Below are positions 34,497-42,934 of a DNA stretch of 64,000 nucleotides, piece by piece (position 1 is the first letter of the stretch; each line of letters opens with the position of its first letter). This stretch comes from Pontibacter roseus DSM 17521 (lineage in GTDB: Bacteria > Bacteroidota > Bacteroidia > Cytophagales > Hymenobacteraceae). Made by a program: the position numbers and the translations under genes. The DNA lies in the NCBI RefSeq assembly GCF_000373265.1, contig NZ_KB890761.1, positions 607,389-671,388 on the forward strand, given 5' to 3'. The notes under the pieces were generated by a model that searched no databases, was not told the DNA's origin, and was given only the letters and a program-made list of their open reading frames with translations.

Positions 34497-37127
34497 ATGA
34501 AAGGAGGAGACAACGGCACAGTAACCCCACTGATGAAGCAATACAACGCCATTAAGGCGAAGCATCCGGGGGCGCTACTGCTATTCAGGGTAGGGGACTT
34601 CTACGAAACCTTTGGCGAAGACGCCATCAGGGCCAGTAAGATATTGGACATCGTGCTGACCAAGCGCGGCGCCGGCTCCACCTCCGAAACGGCACTGGCC
34701 GGTTTTCCGCACCACTCCCTCGACACCTACCTGCCCAAGCTGGTGCGCGCCGGTGAGCGCGTCGCCATCTGCGACCAGCTCGAAGACCCCAAATCGGTGA
34801 AAGGCATCGTGAAGCGGGGCGTGACGGAACTGGTAACACCGGGCGTCTCCTTCAACGACCAGGTGCTCGAGAAGCGCAGCAACAACTACCTGGCTGCCGT
34901 GCATTTCGGCAAGACTGAGGCAGGCGTATCCTTCCTAGATATCTCCACGGGCGAATTCATCACCGCTCAGGGCGACAAGAACTACGTGGGCAAACTGCTG
35001 CAGAGCCTGGCGCCGGCGGAGGTGCTCTTCTGCAAACGCGAGAAGGAAACCTTCGTCAGCAACTACGGTCCTGACTTCCGCTACTACGCGCTAGAGGAAT
35101 GGGTGTTCAGCTACGACTTCGCCTATGAATCGCTGACGCGGCATTTTAATACAACCTCCCTGAAAGGCTACGGGATAGAGGGTATGCGCGAAGGTATAAC
35201 CGCGGCCGGCACCATTCTGCATTACCTCTCTGAGACGCACCACCACGAGATCAGCCACATTGCGACCATCTCCCGCCTGGAGGAGGACAAGTACGTGTGG
35301 CTCGACCGCTTCACGGTGCGCAACCTGGAGCTGGTATACCCGCAGAACCAGGACGGTGTGCCGCTCATCCAGATACTTGACCAGACCACCACGCCCATGG
35401 GCGCCCGGTTGCTGAAGAAATGGGTGGTGCTGCCGCTGAAGGACGTGGTGCAAATCAGGCGCCGACTCGACACGGTGGAGGCGCTGACGAACCACACGGA
35501 GCTCCTCGATGCGCTATACCTGCACCTGAAGCAGATAAACGACCTGGAGCGCCTGATTTCGAAGGTGGCCGTGCGTCGCGTTAACCCGCGGGAGCTGGTG
35601 CAGCTGGCCAAGGCGCTGGATGCCATCCAGCCCATCAAGAAGCTGCTGGCCGCCAGTGCTATACCTGCCCTCGTGAAGCTGGCCGACCAGTTGGCGCCTT
35701 GTGATGGTCTGCGCGAGGAAATCAAGAACATCCTAAAGCCCGATGCGCCGATGCTCACCAACCAAGGCAACATGATAAACGACGGCGTGAACGAGGAGTT
35801 GGACGAGCTGCGCAAAATCGCCTTCTCGGGCAAGGACTACCTAGCCCAGCTGCAGCAGCGCGAGGTAAAGAACACCGGTATAAGCTCCCTCAAAATCGCC
35901 TACAACAAGGTGTTCGGCTACTACCTGGAGGTGACGCATGCGCACAAGGATAAAGTGCCCGCCTCCTGGATACGGAAGCAGACGCTGGTCAACGCCGAAC
36001 GCTACATCACCGAGGAGCTCAAGACCTATGAGGAGAAGATTCTGAACGCGGAGGACCGCATCTATGCCATTGAGTTTGGGCTGTTCAACGAGCTGGTGCT
36101 GCAGGCCATGGACTACGTGGGGCAGGTGCAGCAGAACGCCAAAGTCATCGCCGTGATTGACTGCCTGAGCTCCTTCGCGGGTATAGCCGTGGCCGGTAAT
36201 TACGTGAAGCCCGAGGTGAGCGACAGCCACGTGCTCGACATCCGCAAGGGCCGCCACCCGGTGATTGAGAAGCAGCTGCCGTTAGGCGAGGAGTACGTGC
36301 CCAATGATATCTTCCTCGACAACGAGGAGCAGCAGGTCATCATCATCACAGGCCCCAATATGGCCGGTAAAAGTGCCCTGCTGCGCCAGACGGCCCTGAT
36401 TGTGCTGATGGCACAGATTGGCTGCTTTGTGCCTGCCGAGGCCGCGCGCATCGGCGTCATCGACAAGATATTCACCCGTGTAGGCGCCTCCGATAACCTC
36501 TCCAAAGGCGAGTCTACCTTTATGGTGGAGATGACCGAGACGGCCAGCATCCTCAACAACCTCTCGGACCGCAGCCTGGTGCTGATGGACGAGATTGGTC
36601 GCGGCACGAGCACCTACGACGGTATCTCCATTGCCTGGGCCATTGTGGAGCACCTGCACAACCACCCGAAATTTCGGGCCAAGACGCTTTTCGCTACGCA
36701 CTACCACGAGCTCAACCAGTTGGCCGAGGACCTGACGCGCGTGAAGAACTACAATGTTTCGGTGAAGGAGACGGGTGGGAAAATCCTGTTCATGCGCAAA
36801 TTGGTAGAAGGGGGCAGCGAGCACAGCTTCGGCATACACGTGGCCCAAATGGCCGGCATGCCCAACAGCGTGGTGCTGCGCGCAGACGAAATCATGCATC
36901 ACCTCGAGAAAGAGAAGGTATCGGAGCAGGCGCCGAAGCAGCGGATGAAGACAGCGCCCAAGAACAACTACCAGCTCAGCATGTTCGAGTTGCAAGACCC
37001 GCAGCTGCTGCGCATCAAGGAACTGATGGAGCAACTCGATATCAACACCATTACACCGGTGGAAGCTCTTTTGAAGCTGAATGAGCTCAAACTGCTGCTG
37101 CAAGACAAGGGCGAAGTGGTGCGGTAG
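34497..37127 (+). CDS. mutS: DNA mismatch repair protein MutS
   Basis: An 876-residue mismatch-recognition ATPase. The N-terminal clamp has the FYE mismatch-binding motif (DFYETFGEDA, about 34-43), followed by connector, core and clamp domains. The ATPase has Walker A GPNMAGKS (about 619-626), Walker B-like DEIGRGTSTYDG, and the later THYHEL motif. A C-terminal tail (QLSMFELQDPQLLRIKELM) resembles the beta-clamp/MutL-binding tail. The length is typical for MutS1. It begins after a long non-coding leader. The start ATG immediately follows an AGGT that overlaps the motif family; MKGGDNGTVTPLMKQY is the normal N-terminus. The function is clear. Confidence 0.98.
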   Translation: MKGGDNGTVTPLMKQYNAIKAKHPGALLLFRVGDFYETFGEDAIRASKILDIVLTKRGAGSTSETALAGFPHHSLDTYLPKLVRAGERVAICDQLEDPKSVKGIVKRGVTELVTPGVSFNDQVLEKRSNNYLAAVHFGKTEAGVSFLDISTGEFITAQGDKNYVGKLLQSLAPAEVLFCKREKETFVSNYGPDFRYYALEEWVFSYDFAYESLTRHFNTTSLKGYGIEGMREGITAAGTILHYLSETHHHEISHIATISRLEEDKYVWLDRFTVRNLELVYPQNQDGVPLIQILDQTTTPMGARLLKKWVVLPLKDVVQIRRRLDTVEALTNHTELLDALYLHLKQINDLERLISKVAVRRVNPRELVQLAKALDAIQPIKKLLAASAIPALVKLADQLAPCDGLREEIKNILKPDAPMLTNQGNMINDGVNEELDELRKIAFSGKDYLAQLQQREVKNTGISSLKIAYNKVFGYYLEVTHAHKDKVPASWIRKQTLVNAERYITEELKTYEEKILNAEDRIYAIEFGLFNELVLQAMDYVGQVQQNAKVIAVIDCLSSFAGIAVAGNYVKPEVSDSHVLDIRKGRHPVIEKQLPLGEEYVPNDIFLDNEEQQVIIITGPNMAGKSALLRQTALIVLMAQIGCFVPAEAARIGVIDKIFTRVGASDNLSKGESTFMVEMTETASILNNLSDRSLVLMDEIGRGTSTYDGISIAWAIVEHLHNHPKFRAKTLFATHYHELNQLAEDLTRVKNYNVSVKETGGKILFMRKLVEGGSEHSFGIHVAQMAGMPNSVVLRADEIMHHLEKEKVSEQAPKQRMKTAPKNNYQLSMFELQDPQLLRIKELMEQLDINTITPVEALLKLNELKLLLQDKGEVVR

Positions 37128-37224
37128 CAGGTATGGAGAGTTTTGAGGAGAAGGCTTCGTGAAAATTTTCTCCTTGAAAATCAGCTATAAGCGTGAAAGC
37201 GATAGAAAATTTTAGCACAGACTA

Positions 37225-37254
37225 TTGACAAGTGAGATTTTGTCTATATCTTTG
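37225..37254 (+). promoter_or_regulatory. Promoter of the tRNA-Gly gene
   Basis: TTG at 37225-37227 and TATCTTTG at 37247-37254 with a 19-nt spacer match the Bacteroidota consensus exactly. The tRNA starts 40 nt downstream. Confidence 0.85.
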
Positions 37255-37293
37255 CATCACTAAATCACTGAAACGGTTTAGGGAATGACTTAA

Positions 37294-37366
37294 GCGGGAG
37301 TAGCTCAGTTGGTAGAGCGCGACCTTGCCAAGGTCGAGGTCGCGAGTTCGAACCTCGTCTCCCGCT
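37294..37366 (+). tRNA. tRNA-Gly (GCC anticodon)
   Basis: A 73-nt tRNA with a perfect acceptor stem (GCGGGAG with CTCCCGC), D-loop TAGCTCAGTTGGTAGAGC, anticodon loop TTGCCAA (anticodon GCC) and T-loop GTTCGAACC. It is followed by a terminator hairpin, so it forms a separate unit from the tRNA-Leu gene 84 bp downstream. Confidence 0.97.
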
Positions 37367-37383
37367 CAAAAAGGCAAATAGAT

Positions 37384-37417
37384 AAAGACGTTGTGCTGAA
37401 CAACGTCTTTGTTTTTT
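37384..37417 (+). terminator. Terminator after tRNA-Gly
   Basis: A perfect 11-bp stem (37384-37394 with 37400-37410) followed by a T-run. It separates the two tRNA genes. Confidence 0.85.
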
Positions 37418-37450
37418 TAAGTCACCCCTCCGGAGAAAGCTTCGGACGGC

Positions 37451-37534
37451 GCCGGGATGGTGGAACTGGTAGACACGCAAGACTTAAAATCTTGTGAGCG
37501 CAAGCTCGTGCGGGTTCGATTCCCGCTCCTGGTA
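37451..37534 (+). tRNA. tRNA-Leu (TAA anticodon), integration target
   Basis: An 84-nt class II tRNA with an acceptor GCCGGGA paired to TCCTGGT, a D-arm typical of Leu, an anticodon stem CAAGA/TCTTG with loop CTTAAAA (anticodon TAA), a variable arm and T-loop GTTCGAT. Its last bases, CGCTCCTGGTACT, form the attL copy of a 13-bp repeat, and the tRNA remains intact. A terminator follows, partly inside the element. Confidence 0.97.
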
Positions 37535-37536
37535 CT
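37524..37536 (+). repeat. attL core of the integrated element
   Basis: CGCTCCTGGTACT at the 3' end of tRNA-Leu recurs exactly at 46439-46451, 8.9 kb away in the same orientation. A 13-bp exact match with tRNA on one side and an integrase gene just inside is typical of site-specific integration. Confidence 0.88.
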
Positions 37537-37569
37537 TAACTTACTATATTTGGATAACCAAATGTTAAG

Positions 37570-37604
37570 AAAAACCCGCTTAGATGCATTCTAAGCGGGT
37601 TTTT
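37570..37604 (+). terminator. Terminator just inside the element
   Basis: A 14-bp perfect stem (AAAAACCCGCTTAG at 37570-37583 with 37591-37604). It probably ends transcription of tRNA-Leu in the integrated state. Confidence 0.85.
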
Positions 37605-37657
37605 GCTTTTATAGCCTTTCCCTAATACACCCCGCTTTTTCCCTTGTTTTGATGTTA

Positions 37658-37689
37658 TTTGTAACCAGTTTGTAACTCGTTTGTAACTG
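37658..37689 (+). repeat. Left arm-type repeats of the integrase
   Basis: Three copies of TTGTAAC (in 37658-37689) spaced 10 to 11 bp apart. A 24-bp block of this (37658-37681) is repeated exactly in the same direction at 46356-46379 near the right end. Such paired direct repeats near both ends are typical integrase arm-binding sites. Confidence 0.75.
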
Positions 37690-37736
37690 ATGTAAATATC
37701 TTTTCTTATATTGGATAAGAAAGGAATACAAAAGCT

Positions 37737-38831
37737 ATGCAAGGGAAAAAACGAGCGCCAAAAGAACCAGTTAGGCTAAGGGAAAAGAAACTGGCAAACG
37801 GCAAACTAAGCCTGTACTTAGATTTCTACTATGAGGGGGTAAGGGAATTTGAGTTCCTGAAACTGTACATAGTGGCAAAACCTAAGGATAAGCTGGAAAA
37901 AGACTCTAATAAGACCGTTCTGGAGCTTGCACAGCGCATCAAGGCCAAACGCACAGAGGAACTGCTAACAGGAGCCCTGAACCTGAGTTCTAAGACACAG
38001 GGCTCAGTAGACTTTGTACAGTACTGGCAGGCTTACAACACACAATACACAAAGGCAGATCATAGGGTGTTGAGTGCCTGCCTGAACAAGCTCAAATCCT
38101 TTCTGAAAGACAGGTATGATACAGCCCGCCTGCCTTGCAAAGACATTACCCCAAATTTTGTACTAGCATTTAAGGACTACTTAGAAGCAAAACAGACAGG
38201 CGATGGCCCTCAGACTTACTTTACCCGCTTTAAGAAGGTGGTAAAGCATGGCATGAGGGAAAACCTGTTCCCACATTACCCACTGCCTGAAAAGGTAAAG
38301 TTTAAGAGCGGGGGCATGAATAAAGGGGTACTGAACTTAGATGAGATCAAAGCATTAGCGGCCGCCTATTGTGGTAACGAGGTAATAAAGCGGGCTTTTC
38401 TGTTTGCCTGCAATACTGGCTTAAGGTTTGGCGATATAAAAGCCCTTAAATGGCAGGATATAGGCGGCTCAGAGCTGTTTGTAGTGCAGAACAAGACTAA
38501 GGAGGTGCTCAGGCTTAAACTCAATCAGAACGCCCTTAAACTGATAGGGGAGCGGGGCACACCCGATAGCCTGGTATTCCCTTTACCATCATTTGAGGGC
38601 TCAGTTAAGACTGTTAAGAATTGGGTAGCAAGAGCAGGTATAGATAAGCGCATTACCTGGCATAGTGCCCGCCATTCCTTTGCTACCAACATACTTGTAT
38701 TGGGGTATGACATTAAAACCCTTTCCCAACTCTTAGGGCACACTTCCATACAGCATACACAAAAGTACCTGAGCATTGCAGACGAGCGCAAAGCACAGGC
38801 TGTAAACGCCTTACCTGACCTTAATTTTTAA
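37737..38831 (+). CDS. int: Tyrosine recombinase (integrase)
   Basis: A 364-residue phage-type integrase. Residues about 1-80 form an arm-binding domain, about 100-195 a SAM-like core-binding domain, and about 200-360 the catalytic domain. The active site set is visible: Arg in TGLRFGDIKAL (about 227), Lys in the beta-hairpin (VVQNKTKEV), His-X-X-Arg in HSARHSF (about 308-314), His in GHTS (about 335) and the nucleophile Tyr in TQKYLSIAD (about 344). All residues are intact. It is placed just inside attL and codes away from it, as usual. It would catalyse insertion into and, with an excisionase, removal from tRNA-Leu. Confidence 0.95.
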   Translation: MQGKKRAPKEPVRLREKKLANGKLSLYLDFYYEGVREFEFLKLYIVAKPKDKLEKDSNKTVLELAQRIKAKRTEELLTGALNLSSKTQGSVDFVQYWQAYNTQYTKADHRVLSACLNKLKSFLKDRYDTARLPCKDITPNFVLAFKDYLEAKQTGDGPQTYFTRFKKVVKHGMRENLFPHYPLPEKVKFKSGGMNKGVLNLDEIKALAAAYCGNEVIKRAFLFACNTGLRFGDIKALKWQDIGGSELFVVQNKTKEVLRLKLNQNALKLIGERGTPDSLVFPLPSFEGSVKTVKNWVARAGIDKRITWHSARHSFATNILVLGYDIKTLSQLLGHTSIQHTQKYLSIADERKAQAVNALPDLNF

Positions 38832-38836
38832 TAGCT

Positions 38837-39937
38837 ATGCAGGAATATGAATACACTTTTGAAGATTGGTTGAAAGGAGAGATCAAAAGTGAGGATCTAG
38901 TAAGTTTAGTTGAAAATAAAAGGCTGGGAGAAAACGACTTTAAAAGAATAAGGTCAGATCAAAGTTTTGCATACTCTAATTATATAGCTATGCACCTGCA
39001 ATTGATGAAGCTTGCCTTTTATAGGAGATATGAACACTCCTTTGCAAAGGAAGATTTACTAAGCCAACAATTGAAAGCAGTTGAAGAAGCCTTGAAGAAC
39101 TTCAAAGCTGACAACCCTATGCTTTATTGGGAAGCAATCAATGGTATAGACAATAGGTACAAATTAACACCTCCATTTATTCCATTCTATCTAATGGCTA
39201 GCCCTTTAATAGATGAATTTGAAGAGATAATGCCTACTCATATATCTTATTATACTAAATCAAACTTTTTCAGATGGCTTAAGTGGCTAAAAGAAGATGG
39301 TAAAAATGATACTGAGCCCTCATTTGATGGATTTAGTGAGGAAGCAAGAAATGAACTTGATAAAATCAACCAACGATTTGAAAGGTTAAAGCAATTGGAT
39401 AGTAAAAGAATGGATGATTACATTCAGGATCTTTATAACCTACCATTTGTTAAGGAACGAGTAACAAAGCTTATGGCTGAGCAGGCAGTAAGCACATTGA
39501 GTAACTACTCTAATGAACAACCCAGTTATAATGAAAGCTCTAAAGGTGAATTTATAAGCTATGTATGGCAGGATGATCACAAAGAGGAGCTTCCAAAGCT
39601 ATATAAGTTAATGAAAGATAAGTATCTGCATAAGAATACAACGCTTAAACAGTTTAAAGCTGTATTTACAGGTAAGACTACAGAAAATTTTACTCCTATC
39701 AAGTGGCATGATACCAACGCCTATGAATTGCTTTACTTTATCATGCAATTAATAGACTCAGGCAATATAGATGGAAGCCTTAAGAGGATGGATTATATAA
39801 AGCTTAAAGCTTGTTTTATTAAACCTAATGGAGAACCATTCACAACTGATTTCAAAGTTGTAAAGCAGAAGGTAAAAGAAGAGCTATCAGCTGAGAAGCA
39901 AGAGGCCATAGATGAACTTATAAGCCACTTCTGCTAA
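38837..39937 (+). CDS. Hypothetical protein with RteC-like C-terminal region
   Basis: A 366-residue soluble protein. The N-terminal two thirds are helical and not recognised. The end (about 275-365: TLKQFKAVFTGKTTENFTPIKWHDTNAYELLYFIMQLIDSGNI, then CFIKPNGEPFTTDF and VVKQKVKEEL) matches a region found near the C-terminus of many Bacteroidota mobile-element proteins, including RteC-type regulators. The gene starts 5 bp after the integrase stop and is probably in the same operon. It is strongly AT-rich. A role in control of the element is inferred from context only. Confidence 0.75.
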   Translation: MQEYEYTFEDWLKGEIKSEDLVSLVENKRLGENDFKRIRSDQSFAYSNYIAMHLQLMKLAFYRRYEHSFAKEDLLSQQLKAVEEALKNFKADNPMLYWEAINGIDNRYKLTPPFIPFYLMASPLIDEFEEIMPTHISYYTKSNFFRWLKWLKEDGKNDTEPSFDGFSEEARNELDKINQRFERLKQLDSKRMDDYIQDLYNLPFVKERVTKLMAEQAVSTLSNYSNEQPSYNESSKGEFISYVWQDDHKEELPKLYKLMKDKYLHKNTTLKQFKAVFTGKTTENFTPIKWHDTNAYELLYFIMQLIDSGNIDGSLKRMDYIKLKACFIKPNGEPFTTDFKVVKQKVKEELSAEKQEAIDELISHFC

Positions 39938-40073
39938 TCTCAATCCCTTACCATTACCTTAACCTTCATCAAAAGTGAAGGTTTTTTCTTTCCAACCGTT
40001 GCAATCTTTGCTCTTGTTATAACGAACAAAGGATTAGCGCTAATCCATTTCTAAAACTTCAAAAAGAAAAGAA

Positions 40074-40379
40074 ATGGAATTTCAACAACTAGAGGAAAGG
40101 CTAAGAAGCATTGAAACCCTGCTATTAAGCCAAAAGACAGTATTAAACTTTGATGAGGCGGCAAGCTATACAGGCTTATCTAAAAGCTACCTGTATAAAT
40201 TAACCTCAGGGGCTCAGATATGCCACTACAAACCCCAGGGAAAGCACATCTACTTTAATAAGATAGAGTTAGACCATTGGCTGCAAAGAAACCCTGTAAC
40301 GCCTATAAACGCTGATGAGATAGAACAGCAGGCAGCAACCTATGTAGCACTTAAGAACATGGGGAGGGCTAAGTCATGA
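40074..40379 (+). CDS. HTH DNA-binding protein (excisionase-like)
   Basis: A 101-residue protein with a Helix-turn-helix_17 type domain at about 21-65: VLNFDEAASYTGLSKSYLYKLTSGAQICHYKPQGKHIYFNKIELDHWL. This is the pattern of excisionase/MerR-like proteins that bind AT-rich sites next to att. A short helical region (1-20) precedes it. It overlaps the next gene by 4 bp (ATGA), so it is translationally coupled. It is a likely directionality factor for the integrase or a copy-number regulator. Confidence 0.88.
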   Translation: MEFQQLEERLRSIETLLLSQKTVLNFDEAASYTGLSKSYLYKLTSGAQICHYKPQGKHIYFNKIELDHWLQRNPVTPINADEIEQQAATYVALKNMGRAKS

Positions 40380-40909
40380 TAGCGGCATACTTTAGATTTG
40401 AGAACCTACCAGATCAGGTAAAGGCTAAGTATGGTATTAGAAGTAAAGCCCGCTTAGACTGCACAACCCACGCCAACACTAAAAGCTATACAGGGTTGAT
40501 AGATTTTATAAACGCCAAAGGGCAAATGTACCTGTTTAAGATACCTGCTAGAGAGTTTGTAAAGGCCAATAGCAAACGCCTGGCAGAATGGGCACTATCC
40601 AACGGTAAACTAAACCTATCCAGCATCTACTTTGAAGATGTAGACTTTCCTGAGTATGGCTATGGATACCCCAGCGCTAACAGGCTCCTGAGCAATGGCA
40701 CAGCCAACCCGCTATTCCCTTACAGGAATGACTGCTATCTGTTCATCACTAATCAGGATCTAACCTTAGTAGAAGTGTTTATAATACTTAATGGCAGGAA
40801 CCTTATACCTGGCTACTATCAAAACCTAATAGATGGAGCATTAGACAGCGAGATAGAACAGCTAAGGGCACAGGCTAAGCCGTTCTTTGACTATGGTATT
40901 TCCTTATAG
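40376..40909 (+). CDS. Mobile-element hypothetical protein (177 aa)
   Basis: A soluble protein of mixed alpha/beta composition. The N-terminal half has several tyrosines (FRFENLPDQVKAKYGIRSKARLDC, KSYTGLIDFINAKGQMYLFKIPA) and the C-terminal part is acidic and helical. I do not recognise a family. It overlaps its neighbours on both sides (4 bp at the start, about 17 bp at the end), so it is co-expressed with the HTH protein and the Rep protein and may take part in replication. Nothing more can be said. Confidence 0.72.
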   Translation: MIAAYFRFENLPDQVKAKYGIRSKARLDCTTHANTKSYTGLIDFINAKGQMYLFKIPAREFVKANSKRLAEWALSNGKLNLSSIYFEDVDFPEYGYGYPSANRLLSNGTANPLFPYRNDCYLFITNQDLTLVEVFIILNGRNLIPGYYQNLIDGALDSEIEQLRAQAKPFFDYGISL

Positions 40910-41873
40910 TAAGCAGTACAGATTTATACTTTTTATAAACGCTATGTACTGTACTATAGGCCAATTCCTAGCAGTGGATATGATAGGCGGTTCTGTTTGG
41001 GACTGCCTGCCATATCTGACCAACCTATCAGAGACCTACAGGCAGGACACAGGCAAAACTTATATTACTGGCAATGCTGGTAATTTAAGGATAGGCATAT
41101 CAGAGCATGGGGTAAGTATAAAAGGGAGTCTAGCTAAGTTCTACTTAGGCACTAACCTGCACACCCTAACCCGCTCAGATAGTAAAAGAGCCTTTGAACT
41201 GATGGCAGACACGCTACACCTGCCAGTATATAAGGCAAAGGTTACAAGAATGGATGTAGGGCATAACATCATGACAGAATATAAGCCTGAGCTGTATTAC
41301 CCTTATCTAGGCCAAAGCCCAAGGTACACGCGCCTTACCCAGCCCACAAGCATAAGCTATCAGAACAGCCAAAGAAGCCTAAAGGCATATAACAAGATAG
41401 CTGAGAGCAAAAAGAACGGGGTAACTATTCCTGATGTGTTCAGGGGTAAGAACCTGCTCAGGTTTGAGGTAAGCTACACGGCCCGCCTGACTAAGCAGTT
41501 CAATCAGGCGGTAATAACACCAGATACACTGACAGATGAGCGGTTTTACATGGGCATGTATGACCGTTGGTACAATGAATATGAAGCAATACACAAAGTA
41601 GGACTTACTCTAATGGATACAAGTAAGATAAACACCCCAAAGGATTATACAGATCAAGTGCTAAGGCTTGTAGTGCAGGAAAAAGGCTTAGAAGCCTTCT
41701 TACACCATATTGAGGTAATGAAAGAGCAAAAGGTCTTTAAACACAAGAAGTATTATACAGACCTTAGAAACATCTTTAAGGGCATGGCAAAGGCTCAGAG
41801 TATTGCAGAACAGCCTGAATTGATACAGGAACTTAACAGCAAAATAACAAAGGCAAAGCAATACTACCGCTAA
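40893..41873 (+). CDS. Replication initiator-like protein (filamentous phage gene II/X type)
   Basis: A 326-residue protein resembling phage/plasmid replication proteins (Phage_CRI/G2P_X_C type). Typical segments are the central KVTRMDVGHNIM (metal-binding region of the relaxase-like fold), SLKAYNKIAESKK, and LLRFEVSYTARLTKQF in the C-terminal half. These enzymes nick DNA to start rolling-circle replication. The usual Tyr nucleophile could not be assigned with confidence. The ATG at 40893 is taken; the frame also reads from a TTG at 40887. The gene overlaps the previous one and is followed by an iteron-like repeat region. Confidence 0.8.
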   Translation: MVFPYSKQYRFILFINAMYCTIGQFLAVDMIGGSVWDCLPYLTNLSETYRQDTGKTYITGNAGNLRIGISEHGVSIKGSLAKFYLGTNLHTLTRSDSKRAFELMADTLHLPVYKAKVTRMDVGHNIMTEYKPELYYPYLGQSPRYTRLTQPTSISYQNSQRSLKAYNKIAESKKNGVTIPDVFRGKNLLRFEVSYTARLTKQFNQAVITPDTLTDERFYMGMYDRWYNEYEAIHKVGLTLMDTSKINTPKDYTDQVLRLVVQEKGLEAFLHHIEVMKEQKVFKHKKYYTDLRNIFKGMAKAQSIAEQPELIQELNSKITKAKQYYR

Positions 41874-41899
41874 GGGGTAGGTTAGAGCATGACAGCCCC

Positions 41900-42089
41900 T
41901 TACAGCGACCGCTTGTTCCTATATTTTACATGCTGGCAACTAAAAGGTGAAAGGGGTAGGCCCTAGTAAATCCTTAAAAGGTATTCAGTTACAGCGACCG
42001 CTTGTTCCTGAAAAAAAATCGCTGCCAATTTAAAGGTAAGGGGGGTACATTGAATCCTGTGGCAATACCAAAACAGCGACCGTTAGCCC
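41900..42089 (+). repeat. Tandem direct repeats after Rep (possible iterons or origin)
   Basis: ACAGCGACCGCTTGTTCCT is repeated at 41902-41920 and 41991-42009, and a degenerate copy (ACAGCGACCGTTAGCCCC) lies at 42073-42090. The first two copies are 89 bp apart and the next about 82 bp. Each is followed by a poorly conserved stretch ending in GGGGTA-type bases. There is no gene in the 353-bp gap (41874-42226). Confidence 0.78.
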
Positions 42090-42226
42090 CTAAAGCGGGT
42101 TTGCATGCAACTGAGAAAGAAAAAGTAACTAAGTAGGCTCCCTGGAAAGGGCCTGTTATTAAGCCTGTTTACCCTGCATATTCCCTAAAGATTTAGGTTT
42201 CATTTCCAACCCAAACCCATACCCTT

Positions 42227-42811
42227 ATGCCAAAGCCTTACACATTCCCGACCTTGTTTGATGAGGTTAAAACAGTATCCATATCTAACCTGAACAGATG
42301 GGGCTACCTTAAGCCCAACCGTTACCGATCAGGGACTATTACATGGAGTAGGAACGGCTCGGTATACAGCAGCATAGGTATAGCTGTTAGCACTCTGACA
42401 GATAACCCTTACCTGGAACTGAGTTATACCTATGGGGATAAGCCTGTTAAGTACAAAGTAGAGCTTTCAACCGTTCCCGCCAACATTGGCAAAGGTGAGG
42501 TATGGTACTTTGTTTGTCCCAGCACTGGCAAAAATTGCAGGATACTTTACTCAGTTGGGGCTCTGTTCCTGCACAGGTCTGCCTGCAAAGGCTATATGTA
42601 TGAAAAGCAGACATACAGCCATAAGAACAGGGGCATCATGAGAATGTATGAAAAGCTGTTCAGTTCTGACAAAGTGTATGAGGAGCTACACAGCAAACAC
42701 TTTAAAAGAAGCTACAAAGGAAAGCCTACCAAACGATTCCTAAGGCTAATGCAGAAGATCAGAGAAAGTGAGCGCGTGCCCTATACTGAATCTGAGTTGA
42801 TGGTAATGTAA
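42227..42811 (+). CDS. Mobile-element hypothetical protein (194 aa)
   Basis: A basic soluble protein with a probable beta-rich centre (SISNLNRWGYLKPNRYRSGTITWSRNG, SYTYGDKPVKYKVELS) and a Cys pair in VCPSTGKNCRI (about 104-114). These could bind metal with Cys in SACKGYMYEK. The C-terminus is helical and Lys/Arg-rich (KAKRFLRLMQKIRESERV). It resembles proteins often seen next to Rep genes in Bacteroidota mobile elements, but the role is not known. A strong terminator follows it. Confidence 0.75.
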   Translation: MPKPYTFPTLFDEVKTVSISNLNRWGYLKPNRYRSGTITWSRNGSVYSSIGIAVSTLTDNPYLELSYTYGDKPVKYKVELSTVPANIGKGEVWYFVCPSTGKNCRILYSVGALFLHRSACKGYMYEKQTYSHKNRGIMRMYEKLFSSDKVYEELHSKHFKRSYKGKPTKRFLRLMQKIRESERVPYTESELMVM

Positions 42812-42826
42812 TGGCAGGAACAACAC

Positions 42827-42864
42827 GAGAAAACTAGAATTTTGGAGGGTATAGAACATTAGGA
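42827..42864 (+). repeat. Degenerate element repeat, copy A
   Basis: AGAAAACTAGAATTTTGGAGGG-type sequence (42827-42864). Related copies lie at 44180-44228 and 44250-44300, diverged by about 30 percent. Confidence 0.5.
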
Positions 42865-42871
42865 TTAATAT

Positions 42872-42916
42872 AAAACGGCTGACAAAGAGGGTACAAATAC
42901 CTTTGTCAGCCGTTTT
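42872..42916. terminator. Bidirectional terminator
   Basis: A perfect 16-bp stem (42872-42887 with 42901-42916). It lies between the convergent 194-residue protein gene and the acyltransferase gene. Confidence 0.92.
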
Positions 42917-42934
42917 AGAATCTTTGTGAATAAA

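Noticed and set aside
41900..42090. CRISPR array
   Set aside because: Only three repeats, with spacing of 80-90 bp, poor repeat conservation and no cas genes.
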